Shown here: piece by piece, positions 32,301-40,444 of the stretch
Layout of the letters: each line of letters begins with the position of its first letter
How positions within the stretch are numbered: the first letter of the stretch is position 1
IMG/VR virus record: IMGVR_UViG_3300045934_000106
Location: 1-64,000 of that record
Length of the DNA: 64,000 nt
Reading direction: 5' to 3' (one strand)
From: a virus
Notes under the pieces: generated by a model
Told to the model about the DNA's origin: nothing
What the model saw: only the letters and a program-made list of their open reading frames with translations
Databases searched by the model: none
Translations under genes and position numbers: made by a program

Positions 32301-35300
32301 AACGCCCTAAGCGTGTCGAGCGTGACGCCGACGCGCACGTACTGCGACATCGGGAGGATCACGGCGTCCCAATCGTTGTTCGCAATGCGCGCGATGAGTC
32401 GCTGACGGTTCTTCTTCTCGAAGTCGGCTTTCGCCGGCACGATCACGCGGGCGCCGGGATAGAACAGCAGATAATCGCGCCGCCACTGTTCGATCAGGTG
32501 GTTCGGCACCACGATCATGGGCTTGCGCGCCAGGCCGAGACGCTTCATCTCGCCGGACGTCGCGATCATCGCGAACGTCTTGCCGGCGCCGACGGCGTGC
32601 GCCAGGAGCGTATTGCCAGCTTGCAGGGCCCGCCACACGGCATTCTTCTGCCAGGGCCGCAGCTGGATCTCAGGGTTGCTGTTCGGGATGATCAGCTTCG
32701 ACCCGTCGAATTGCCGTGGCGCCTCGCGGTTAAACTGCGCGTTATAGAGCTTGGTGAGCTGGTCCGCGACCTGCGCATCCGCGCGCCACCACGTGCTCCA
32801 CTCTTCGCGCAGCTGCTTCAGCGACTGCCGGTACTGCTCGGTGGCCTGCGTGTCGACGTAGGTCGACCCGTCCGGGTTCTCACGCTTCACCGTCGGCAGT
32901 TTGCCGTTGAGAGCCTCCGCCAACCACTCGGAGTACACGAGGTTGGGCGGCATGAGGTCGTCGCGGCCCCACCCTGTGACGTAGTACTGCACCCGGTGCG
33001 CGTTGTTCACGAGCTTGATGTCGAGGTCGCTGTTGGCGCCGCGCGACTTGAAGAACTTATCGAATGCCGTGATCGGCACCCACGTTGCGCCGAACGGTGC
33101 GTCGAAGTCTTCGGGCGTGAGCGGCGCCGGCTGCACCTTGTTCAGCGCTTCGACGTTCCGCCGGTAGGTGTGATCCTGCAGCGCGGCGGCTTCCGCCGCG
33201 GCGAGCTTCGTGACGACGTCACCGGACAGATACTCCTCGGTCGTCACCCATCCCTTCGTCGCCGGATCGCGGTAGACCTCGGCGCCGAGTTCCTCGGTCA
33301 GCTGCTCAGCGGTCTTGCCCGTGAGCTGCGTCATGTAGGGCAGGTCGACCTGCCCCTTCCATGCGAGGCTCTGCACGAGCGCGTCCTGCGCGCTGGCGGC
33401 GGTCGTCGGCTCTTCGACCGGCTGAATCGTGCGCTTGGTGAAGAACGGCGCCAACCCCTTGAACTGCAGGACGGCGGGCTTGCCCTTCGTCTCCTTGATA
33501 AACTCGACATCTTCGAGCGCCAGGATGCGCGCCCCGTTGGGATCGAGGTTGATGACGCGCGCGTTCTCGCGCGTGTTGACGTGGCCGAGCGCCGACACGA
33601 AGCGGTCGTAGTGCTTCCGTAGATCCGCCTGGGCGGCGGCGAGGGCCTCATCCGAGGCGCGCGATACCATCGCGTCGAGCACCTGCTGATAGGCGTCGCG
33701 GAGTGGGACGAAATACTTGGCGCGGTCGAGCGCCTTGCCCTTCAGCTCGAGCGGCTTCATCGTGCCCTTGTCAAACACGTAGGCTTTGCCCTTGTCGATC
33801 AGGAGGGTGCCTTGTTTGGCATCGGCCGGCGCGTCCTTCGCCACCTTGCGCGGCGGCGTCTTCGACGGCTTATAGGCGCCGGTCTCGAACTGCGCGACCG
33901 CGGACGCAAGGCGCTCCGGCGTCAGGTCCCCGACGACGTTGTATTGCGCGTCGCGCGTGCGTTGCATCTTGCCGGATCCGTCCGCCGTGCCCAGCACCAT
34001 CTCGGGATGCTTCGCGAAATACTGATTGACCGGGAACTTCACCTTGTCCTTCGCCCAGAACTCCCCCTTGGTGGCTTTCTTGGCATCCCGCACGACCTGA
34101 ATGGTCTCGGTGTAGAGCCACTGTTGTGCGGCAACGCCCTTGACGTTCGGATCTTTGCGTCGCAACACGATCACGTCCGTTACCACTTCGGTGCCGGCGG
34201 TGGACTGGAAGGATGTGTCCGGCAGGCGGAACGCGCCGAGGAAGTCCGCGCGTGCGTCGAGATACTTGCGCACCACGTCACTCTGGCTGTCCATGGTGTA
34301 GCGCGACGTGACGAACACGACGAGCCCGCCCGGACGAACCAGATCGAGCGCCTTGCCAAAGAAGTAGTTATGCAGCGACCGCGACATCACCTGCTTCTCG
34401 GAACCGCTGAACGCCGGGTCAAAGACCGGGAGCCTCCCGAACGGCACATTCGAGATGACGAGGTCGAAATAGTGCTCCGGCAATCGCGCTTCCTGCAGGG
34501 GCGACGTCTGGATATGGGCGCCTTGATAGAGCTGACGCGCAATGGCCGAGGCAATCGGCTCCATGTCGACGCCGTAGAGCGTCGTGCGCGTGTTGGTGCG
34601 GATGCTGGCCGGCATCGTGCCGAAGAAGTGGCCCGTGCCGATGGCCGGCTCGAGGATCGATCCGCCCTTGAACCCCAGACGCTCGACCAGATTCCACATC
34701 GCGCGCGGCAGCTCGTTGAAGGAATAGTGCGCGTTGACGGTGGAGTCTCCCATCGCGCTCAGTTCCGCCTTCGTGAGGAGGCGATCCAGCTCCTGGCGCG
34801 CGAGCTTGTGCCGAGGATCTGTGACGTGGTCGACGCCACGCGGGTCAACGACGGGCGCCAGGTTGGTGTGCCCCCAGCCGATATAGCGCGCGAGCACGGC
34901 CTGCTCCGCATCGGTGGCCATGCGGTTGTTCTCGGCCCGCAGCGCTTTCAGCAGGCGCAACGCCGCCATGTTGTCGTCGAGTTTCTTCGTCCATCCGCCT
35001 TCGGTGAGGACCTCGGCGTTGTCGATGACGAAGTGTCGCGGGGCTTGCCCGCGCGCGTGACCGGCCGCTACTTCGGGGTCTGTGGCACTGTCGGCGGTGT
35101 CCACATGAGCGGGGCTGCTTGCTCCCGCGCTTCGTGGAGCGGGAGCCCCTGAGCCCTCAACAGCAGCTCGTGCTCGTGTGCCGCGTTGACCGCGTTTCTG
35201 ACCGCCTGTTCGACGTCCCTCGGGTTGGCTCGGTGTGCTCGTCTGGTCGGCGGGCTGTGCTCCAGCCACACCCGCAGCACCTCCGTCTCGATCCCCTCCA

Positions 35301-38300
35301 GCGGCGTCTTCGTCACGGGCTCCGACGGCGTCCCCACGACGTGTATCGTCTTGTCCATCGGCCGTCTCCTGAGTGGTATTCTGCGCCTCTTCCGGCAGGT
35401 CTGCAACTCGGCGGTCTTCGTTCCGCAACCGGCGCCAGGCAATCTCAAAATGCCGCTGGAGCAGGGCCGCCAGCGGTGGGTAGTCCTCCTTGAACGTCAG
35501 CCACGCCAACTTGAATTCGACGACGCCATCATCAATGTAGGTGCGGACGATCCCCACCATATCGACGACATCCTGCGGATCGATGCCGGCGGTGAGCGTG
35601 GTGCCGTGGCGGGCGGCGAGTTTCTTCGCCAGCTCGTCGCGCTTCGCCTTGTTGGCCGCCTTGCGCGCGTCGAGCTCGGCGCGTTGCGTGTCGACGACGG
35701 GCGCCGATGGCTTCGCGTGCGGCGCCGTGACGAACGACGGCAGCACGTACTTCCATTCGGGCTCGACCTGCGGTGTCTTCGGCTTCACCGGCACGCCCGG
35801 CAACTCCACCGGAGGCGCCGGTTTCTCTGCCTTCGGTCCGATCTTCCGCTTCAGGACGATCTTCTCTGCGTCGGCGATGGCCTGATTCTTCTGAGGGTGT
35901 AGTGACTCCAGACGCGCCGCCGTGGGTACCGGCGACAAGACCTGAACTCTGACGGCCCACCGTTTACCGATGCCCGTATCTTCGAGGTCGACGGTGACCC
36001 TCACCTCTTCCCCGTTGGGGGTCCAGCCCTTGAAGCCTCCGACCGTATCAAGGTCGCGCTCGAATTGCGTAGTGTGCTCGCCGCCCGCGGTGAGTGGTGC
36101 CAGTCGCACGCGATCAACCGGGATCCACTTCGACAGCTCGCCGTTCGGTTCGAGTGCGATCTTGACGTTGCGTGTCGCGCCGTCGAACGCATGCACGGTG
36201 CCCATGCCTTCGTCGGCGATGACGCGTTCACCCACTTTGATGCCATTGGCGCTCGTCGACATCGCCTCGCCACGGCCCATCGGCTCTGAGCTGTCGGCCT
36301 TCGGCGTGACGGGCAGATCCGGCGGCTTCGCCTGTTGAGCACCGAAGTCCAGTGACGGCAGCGTCATGCCGGCCTTGGTGCCGTGCCGCGTCATGAACGC
36401 CTTGATGGGCGCCATCGTCGCTTGCACCTGTTCGACGGTGGCCGTGGGCAACTGCGGATACGCACCCATCCCCGCGCGCAGGTGTCCGTGGATGAGGCCC
36501 TGGAGCTTGCCGGCCGCCTGCCCTGGCGCCTTCCAATACGGCCATCCGTCGCTATGGCTGTCGACTTCCTGCTGGAACGCTTGCAGGAAGCGCGACGCCG
36601 GACCGAGGACGGAATGCCGATCGAAGCGCGAGACCGCCTCCTCAATCTCGCTTCGGTTCATCCACACGGACGGCGCATCGGCCGGCTTGTCAGCCGCCGC
36701 GGGTGTCGCTTTCTGCTCCGCCTTTGCCGGGCCCAGCCCAGGATTGATGGTGCGCGCGTCGACAAACGTGACGGTCTCGTCGCCTTCCCACTGCACGCGG
36801 AGGTAATCACCCTTCGGCCCGGGCTCCTGTGCCGGCGACGCGACGTGGCCGATCTTCCACTCCATCGGATCGACGCTACGTTGGTCTGTGACCTGCTGGC
36901 CGGCGGTGTAACGCGCAGCCGCTGCGCCCATGCTTTCGATCACCTCGACCTTTGGCCCGGCGGCCGGTGTCGGCTTCTTCTCCTGCACTGGCGGTGCGGT
37001 TTTCTTCGAGGCGGCTGCCTTCGGCGCAGGCGCCGCGGCCTCTGGTGCGTGGGCGACGACGTCCATGCCCTTGAGCATGAGACTGTCGTTGGGGACCGTC
37101 CCTTCGCTGGTGGCGGTCTTGCCTTTGCCCTTGTTCGCGATCTTGAGTAGGCTCCACTTGTTGGCGCCGATCTTCGTGGCGGCCCAGGCGCCGGATTGGC
37201 GGCGCGTGCCGATGGGATCGTCTTGTGGAAGTGATTTTTGACTTCCACGTTTCACTTCCACCGCCGGAGGTTGACTTCCAGCCGCCGCCTGCTCCGCTTC
37301 GTATTCCTTGAGGATCTCTGCGGCCAGTTCCTCGTCGGACATCTCCGCGGCGGCCTTCGGTGTCGCGGCGACAGGCGGTGGCGCCTTCTCCTCCGCCTTC
37401 GGCGTGACCGGTGCCGATCGCTTCGGCACGCGGAACTTCATCTCACTGGCGGTCGTCGTGCGTTTCTTCGGGTTGCGCACGTGCATCGTGACTTCGTAGT
37501 CGATGGTGACGACGTCGCCGTCGCGCGTGACGCGAGTCACCTTAAACGTCGAGTCTTTCTCCTGCGGACTGTCTTGGATCCCAAGGATGTTCTTCGCGGC
37601 GGTGCGGCGCCGCGCGTCGTTCATCGACTCCCATTCGCCGCGGCCCATCGACGCCTTGATGTGCACCTCCGTCGCGTCCATGACCGCGTCGTAGGCTTTG
37701 CGCGTGATCGGGTCGGCTTTCTCGGCGATGTTCTCGGCGAAGCGGGGTGCGGCTGGCGTGTCCGCGAGCGCCGCGTCCGCTGCCGCGAGCACGGATTCAG
37801 GTGTCGGCGCGGTACCGCCCAACGGGATCTCAACCTGCTCGCCGTTGCGGTCGGAGAACACGAGCCGATCGAGCGTGACGGACTGTCCAGCGATCGACGT
37901 GTCGCCGTCGTACTTCTTGCCCAAGCCAGGCTTGACGTACGCCACGGTCGCATGCGGCTTGTAGTCGGGATGCGTGTCGGTGTGCGGCAGCGCATCGGCG
38001 ATCTTCTTGTTCAGTCGATGCAGGTCGTCGGAGTCGATGTCGACCTTGACGGCGTCGGCGGTGCCGTCCTCTACGTCCGGGAAGTGCGACGTCTTGCCGA
38101 ACGTGACGCGGATCGGTGGCTCATCCGCCAGCAACGCGCGCACTTCATCGACGTAGTCGCCGTGCAGACCATACTTGACCGTGATATGCGGCTGCTCTTC
38201 GCGGCCGTGCTCAGGCGCCAGGTCCTCGTCGGGGATCTTCGCGGAGAGCGTACTGATCTGTTTCGCCGCATCCGGCGGCAGGTTCGCCTGCGTCGACGCG

Positions 38301-40444
38301 AACTTGTATTTGGTCTCGCGCTCCGGCTCTTCCTCGACGTCCTCCTCGACGTCGGCCATCGGATCGGGGAACGTCTCGCCGCGCTCTTTGGCGGCCGTCT
38401 CGCGGGACGTCTCGAGCTGAGACTGCTGCTCGCCCATCGCCCGCAGTTCCTTCGATCCGAGTTCTTCGCCGCGCGCGAGCTTCTCGCGGATGCGGGTATA
38501 CGCCGCGTCCTGTTCCGGCGTGCTGATGCGATCCGCGCCTCGACGCTCTGGGCCGGTGTACAGGGTCCGGACGGGCGCCCGGTCCCGGCCCCCTGTACGG
38601 GCTGGGGGCGTCTCCGCCAGCGCGGCATCGACCGCCGCCAGCATCTCCTCCGGCGTTCGTTCGAGCGTCACGCCGCGCGCGTCAAGGATCGACTGCCAGT
38701 GTCGGACGTTCGCCTCGGCCTGCTGTAGCACCTCCGGCGAGGCACGCATGCCGCCCTTCTTCTTCGTGAGCTGGTCGAGCGTGCCCTGTGCGTGCAGCAG
38801 CTCCATCCGGATCTGATCGTCCGGCCACGCGGCGACATCGGCCGGCAGCTCGTCGCCCGGCTGCATGTCCTCCGGCGTCGGCACCGACAGCGTCGCGTCA
38901 ATCTGCGCGAGCAGGTCTTCGGCCGCCGGGGCCTCAAGCGGGAGGTCCTGTCCGGTCTGTCCGGTCTGTCCGATCGCGGTCTGTCCGGCCGGATCGACGC
39001 GGGCGGCGGCCTGTGCGGGCGTCATGCCCGCCATCTCCGCCTCGGAGAGGCCGAGCGCTTCGAGCGGCCCGCGCATCTGTTGCGCGAGCTGGGACGGCGT
39101 CACCGTCTCCGGCGGTGGCGGCGGGACCGGCGGACGACCGAGCTGTGACACCGCGCCCGCGCCCCCGCCCATCACGGCGCCCGCGAACGCGCCCAGCACC
39201 GCGGCATCGTCGACGTTCTCGTGAAGCGGCCGGCCCGTGGCGAGGTTCTGCGCCACCTGCTCTTGTACGGACTGCGGCAGTTCTTCGAGGACCCCTTCGT
39301 TGAACGCCGCGAAGCCGACCTCAAGGACAGCCCGCGTGAAGCCTTTACGGGCGTTCGGGTTGAGCGCGGCGGCGGCCAGCAACGTATCGACGTCGGCGAC
39401 CCCCAGCGTCTCGGCGACCTTGCCGCCGACGAACCCCAGCATCCCCGTCAACGCGCCGGACGAGATGGCGATCCCCGCTTGGCCAGGGCCGAGCACGCCG
39501 CCGGAGTCGTGCCGGATCTGTTCGGCGGTCTGCCCGCCCGCCACGGCACCCTCGCCGATGGCACCCGCGGTGACCGGCGACAGTGCTGGCGCCGCTTTGA
39601 GCAGCGGACGCGCCACGCCGAGCCCGCCCATCATCGACGGGGCGGATTCGAGCGCGGTATGGCCGATCACCGATGGATTCGACAGCGCCGCCATCGCCTT
39701 GTCGAGGAACCCGGAGGCGTCCTGCACGGTGGCGAACGCCTGTTTCTGCGGGTCCGAGTAGTAGCGCGACAGGATCTCCTTGGCGAGCGCCGGCTGATAC
39801 CCCGCGGCTTCGGCCGCGCGCATGAACGCGCCGCCTTCGTAGCCGAGATCGCCCGGTCCGGCAGCATCCACCGCGCCGAGATACGCGGCCACGACGGCAT
39901 CGGCCAGCCCAATCCCGGCTTCCGGCAGACCCACGACCCCCTTCGCGAGCGAGATGGCGGGGTCCTGTGCGTAGCGTTCAAACGGCGTGGCCGGTGAGAA
40001 CGGCGCCGGCGGTGCCGGTGGCGGCGGCGACGGGAGCGCCTGCCCACTCAGGTTGACGACAGGACGGCCGATCCCCGCGCGCTGCTCGCCCGCGGACGGC
40101 GAGATCGGCACATGACTGCGCGCCATCGTCGCCCCGGTCGCTTGACGCTTCGCGGCCTGGACTTGCGCCACGGATGGCCCTGGCTGCATCGAAGCGGCCC
40201 CTGGCTGCATCAAACCTGGCCCCGGCTGCATACGTGCCCGGCTCGACATCGGTGCCAAGGGCGCCATCGTGGTTGACAGGGCGGGCACCGTAGGCGGCGT
40301 CGAGTCATCCGCCAGCGTAGAGTCGATGTCGGCGAGCAACGACGACAGGTCCGGCGTCTTCGTCCGGATGGTCTGGGACTCTTGCAGCGTCGCGTCGATG
40401 TCGGCCAGCAGCGACTGGAGGGAAGAACCGGGCTGCTGTGCCAC
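26348..40444 (-). CDS. Giant polyvalent protein (4,698 aa), DarB-like antirestriction/ejection protein
   Basis: Parts in order: disordered start with MQPG repeats (1-150); Ala/Gly-rich hydrophobic region (about 170-440); 2H phosphoesterase/2'-5' RNA-ligase-like domain (HITVKYG near 755, HATVAYV near 833); Lys/Pro-rich linkers; N6-adenine methyltransferase (LEPAIGTGHFFG near 1935, SNVPFG near 1997); SNF2-like helicase (HAVGAGKTFAM near 2618, LLIDEAHLF near 2805, ATGTPVSN near 2855, RRQGNTNEEIE near 3205); a HEAGH metallopeptidase-like site (near 3669); LPD38-like C-terminus (NPARDALVAFLQSRYGF near 4170). P1 DarB-type proteins are packaged, injected and shield DNA from type I restriction. Following three internal-virion genes supports packaging. 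The multi-enzyme content is known of polyvalent proteins; the ejection is inferred. Confidence 0.95.
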   Translation of the reverse strand: MAQQPGSSLQSLLADIDATLQESQTIRTKTPDLSSLLADIDSTLADDSTPPTVPALSTTMAPLAPMSSRARMQPGPGLMQPGAASMQPGPSVAQVQAAKRQATGATMARSHVPISPSAGEQRAGIGRPVVNLSGQALPSPPPPAPPAPFSPATPFERYAQDPAISLAKGVVGLPEAGIGLADAVVAAYLGAVDAAGPGDLGYEGGAFMRAAEAAGYQPALAKEILSRYYSDPQKQAFATVQDASGFLDKAMAALSNPSVIGHTALESAPSMMGGLGVARPLLKAAPALSPVTAGAIGEGAVAGGQTAEQIRHDSGGVLGPGQAGIAISSGALTGMLGFVGGKVAETLGVADVDTLLAAAALNPNARKGFTRAVLEVGFAAFNEGVLEELPQSVQEQVAQNLATGRPLHENVDDAAVLGAFAGAVMGGGAGAVSQLGRPPVPPPPPETVTPSQLAQQMRGPLEALGLSEAEMAGMTPAQAAARVDPAGQTAIGQTGQTGQDLPLEAPAAEDLLAQIDATLSVPTPEDMQPGDELPADVAAWPDDQIRMELLHAQGTLDQLTKKKGGMRASPEVLQQAEANVRHWQSILDARGVTLERTPEEMLAAVDAALAETPPARTGGRDRAPVRTLYTGPERRGADRISTPEQDAAYTRIREKLARGEELGSKELRAMGEQQSQLETSRETAAKERGETFPDPMADVEEDVEEEPERETKYKFASTQANLPPDAAKQISTLSAKIPDEDLAPEHGREEQPHITVKYGLHGDYVDEVRALLADEPPIRVTFGKTSHFPDVEDGTADAVKVDIDSDDLHRLNKKIADALPHTDTHPDYKPHATVAYVKPGLGKKYDGDTSIAGQSVTLDRLVFSDRNGEQVEIPLGGTAPTPESVLAAADAALADTPAAPRFAENIAEKADPITRKAYDAVMDATEVHIKASMGRGEWESMNDARRRTAAKNILGIQDSPQEKDSTFKVTRVTRDGDVVTIDYEVTMHVRNPKKRTTTASEMKFRVPKRSAPVTPKAEEKAPPPVAATPKAAAEMSDEELAAEILKEYEAEQAAAGSQPPAVEVKRGSQKSLPQDDPIGTRRQSGAWAATKIGANKWSLLKIANKGKGKTATSEGTVPNDSLMLKGMDVVAHAPEAAAPAPKAAASKKTAPPVQEKKPTPAAGPKVEVIESMGAAAARYTAGQQVTDQRSVDPMEWKIGHVASPAQEPGPKGDYLRVQWEGDETVTFVDARTINPGLGPAKAEQKATPAAADKPADAPSVWMNRSEIEEAVSRFDRHSVLGPASRFLQAFQQEVDSHSDGWPYWKAPGQAAGKLQGLIHGHLRAGMGAYPQLPTATVEQVQATMAPIKAFMTRHGTKAGMTLPSLDFGAQQAKPPDLPVTPKADSSEPMGRGEAMSTSANGIKVGERVIADEGMGTVHAFDGATRNVKIALEPNGELSKWIPVDRVRLAPLTAGGEHTTQFERDLDTVGGFKGWTPNGEEVRVTVDLEDTGIGKRWAVRVQVLSPVPTAARLESLHPQKNQAIADAEKIVLKRKIGPKAEKPAPPVELPGVPVKPKTPQVEPEWKYVLPSFVTAPHAKPSAPVVDTQRAELDARKAANKAKRDELAKKLAARHGTTLTAGIDPQDVVDMVGIVRTYIDDGVVEFKLAWLTFKEDYPPLAALLQRHFEIAWRRLRNEDRRVADLPEEAQNTTQETADGQDDTRRGDAVGARDEDAAGGDRDGGAAGVAGAQPADQTSTPSQPEGRRTGGQKRGQRGTRARAAVEGSGAPAPRSAGASSPAHVDTADSATDPEVAAGHARGQAPRHFVIDNAEVLTEGGWTKKLDDNMAALRLLKALRAENNRMATDAEQAVLARYIGWGHTNLAPVVDPRGVDHVTDPRHKLARQELDRLLTKAELSAMGDSTVNAHYSFNELPRAMWNLVERLGFKGGSILEPAIGTGHFFGTMPASIRTNTRTTLYGVDMEPIASAIARQLYQGAHIQTSPLQEARLPEHYFDLVISNVPFGRLPVFDPAFSGSEKQVMSRSLHNYFFGKALDLVRPGGLVVFVTSRYTMDSQSDVVRKYLDARADFLGAFRLPDTSFQSTAGTEVVTDVIVLRRKDPNVKGVAAQQWLYTETIQVVRDAKKATKGEFWAKDKVKFPVNQYFAKHPEMVLGTADGSGKMQRTRDAQYNVVGDLTPERLASAVAQFETGAYKPSKTPPRKVAKDAPADAKQGTLLIDKGKAYVFDKGTMKPLELKGKALDRAKYFVPLRDAYQQVLDAMVSRASDEALAAAQADLRKHYDRFVSALGHVNTRENARVINLDPNGARILALEDVEFIKETKGKPAVLQFKGLAPFFTKRTIQPVEEPTTAASAQDALVQSLAWKGQVDLPYMTQLTGKTAEQLTEELGAEVYRDPATKGWVTTEEYLSGDVVTKLAAAEAAALQDHTYRRNVEALNKVQPAPLTPEDFDAPFGATWVPITAFDKFFKSRGANSDLDIKLVNNAHRVQYYVTGWGRDDLMPPNLVYSEWLAEALNGKLPTVKRENPDGSTYVDTQATEQYRQSLKQLREEWSTWWRADAQVADQLTKLYNAQFNREAPRQFDGSKLIIPNSNPEIQLRPWQKNAVWRALQAGNTLLAHAVGAGKTFAMIATSGEMKRLGLARKPMIVVPNHLIEQWRRDYLLFYPGARVIVPAKADFEKKNRQRLIARIANNDWDAVILPMSQYVRVGVTLDTLRAFVEEQEAQLLAEGADSLDMTVEEFDQAVTEAADGDKRAKQRVMGRGVEESTKDIVRALIRLRTRMQKRLDQQAKDAPVEFEKLGVDALLIDEAHLFKNLYFSSRHNKIVGLRGSDSDRAMDMFLKARLINQASNYRNLMFATGTPVSNAISELYTMFRYLAQHTLDRFGMAGFDSWMSGYAEASPAMEKAAGTGYKERIRLREWSNLRELSKLFRRFTDVLTTDDLEQSGVLKLPKLKGGRPTVVALKPHPLMPKFMHELDDRIEALKTGRVDPKDDNHLLITTQAGLAAIDMRLVKPEAEDDPNGRIRTAARELAKRYTEHAATKGTQLVFLDVGVPPAKEMPPLPPSVVGGQAAAAPVQEEAAADDETDDEAKDDIVDEEAEFDEAMRDIAAAGHMRNLYEELKRVLVREHKIPADEIAFIQQAQTPGEQGRLFAAMNDGRVRIMIASTAKGGVGMNVQKRLVALHHLDVPWRPADMEQREGRIRRQGNTNEEIEVLRYVTEGSFDEYRWSLLAIKQGFIYKMLRGEVNKMDDVDPSQLDMEVAAALASGDPRTLKMLNIERDLKGLRARYTNWSRKRQAAQGEIDRTVEFLGRAHPRIEKLKAKLEELKAWHEKPTVTLTVKAGKQWGMDSIQRSEPRTYDWKDPEARKQFQADVEAVMKLDAAYVGADEMAMGTAGPFTLEYTRGTQAHNDEGVQFYTPAISVRLEKDPVGTSPGYSPHSKLQGTIPSYTRSLDAYFGVQRLASEIADSEKWTERYQQEVETNRKLLDAPFKQLAELEAKEAELFQLRAELGMERAESASDDKAVEIYARRLLSAADLGTGQDDLWEAVKKRDLESRVRERMTALQPAPEPAPAAADTDEDSDDDTPSGSVSSLPVSVPPRPIPMPPPKGSGLPVSANLRPSAIVNQIRQALGGVPVREKHFRQRARGIYKDDVESIRVKVANDLMTIFHEAGHGLDISILGIKRNDKRWKAELHALGVPTSRPSYTAGEVRREGAANFFREWLLDPSAVQAAAPNYFAEFTKQLATKPDLEQALHEARTNVQGYLGMSYPERLEARIDYTGKGPATGLRLAATDPKAALRHAATNLVDDLQPIKRAVDAMRDGAAVAFRQNAYVLARLARGAAGKAQAFLEWGVRARNGKFISGSLADALKPVSKNDETLKKFGNYLVALRVVELKDTKKRTLPVETGISLTEAIETIKVTKQRADFTAFEQARDAVYAYQDALLEYARQYGAMSDEQIAKIKKLNEFYIPFKRVMEEVEARMSGAMRIGNRTVPVKRIKGSGLDIVNPFESIIVNTHAIVDMVEKNRAMMALANQADRSKASSRLGGLEKIPAPQIPDTVNVMAILEAFAGQDPAIADFIQATGLTDRDLVTLFTPATFVTPGQTLVTVIRDGRREFYDVHNPELYEAITRIGANLKSSVLATFVEPFTRVLRAGATLTPHFIARNPARDALVAFLQSRYGFIPGYDTARGLIELVRGTEVAKQFFASGIDQTAMVGQDRQRIRETLGRLNRQDAKALLRYWPMHPLQFMQMVSSQLEMATRMGEFKLALEAGGVEQGVLKRLFGAKQFTINEETLTRAALAARDVTTDFSRGGRWTRELNRYSAFFNARVQGYVRIGETVARDPVGTLEKVAAMMLFSAILAWWNHDDDEYQELPAWEKRTYWHLRFHGADYFIRIPKPFEWGYAADLAEAAAHEVMGNAEHWKRLRPSDSDMGQTVVSVMPTVVLPILEVMANYSTFRDRNIVSPFDLDLPEEDQHNDFTSETAKALGRLMKWSPAKIEHLFYGYTAGMGRIAVIYIADPVLGKLGLLPAVKERAPRDRHDVPFVVKPLADVFHRDAAFSSQSVSIEAFYDAYTEMTGAEQAMRRAARVNDATRGRELAAEHQDLGRWGERADTRQRGVAGFTGDRANRLRAGKRRIDEIRDGIDEIYAASPEAMTPEQKRAALDRALEELVHTARLATGKAGLQGMPRHRLPVGR

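Noticed and set aside
31988-33622. Rightward open frame of 544 codons over the helicase region
   Set aside because: Antisense shadow of the helicase domain, with no ribosome binding site and no recognisable protein character.
37238-38728. Rightward open frame of 496 codons
   Set aside because: Antisense to the 2H and linker parts of the giant gene; composition is Arg/Val/Leu noise.
38940-39000. Tandem CTGTCCGGT repeats as a mobile or CRISPR-like element
   Set aside because: They encode GQTG repeats inside the giant protein; the spacing is coding, not array-like.
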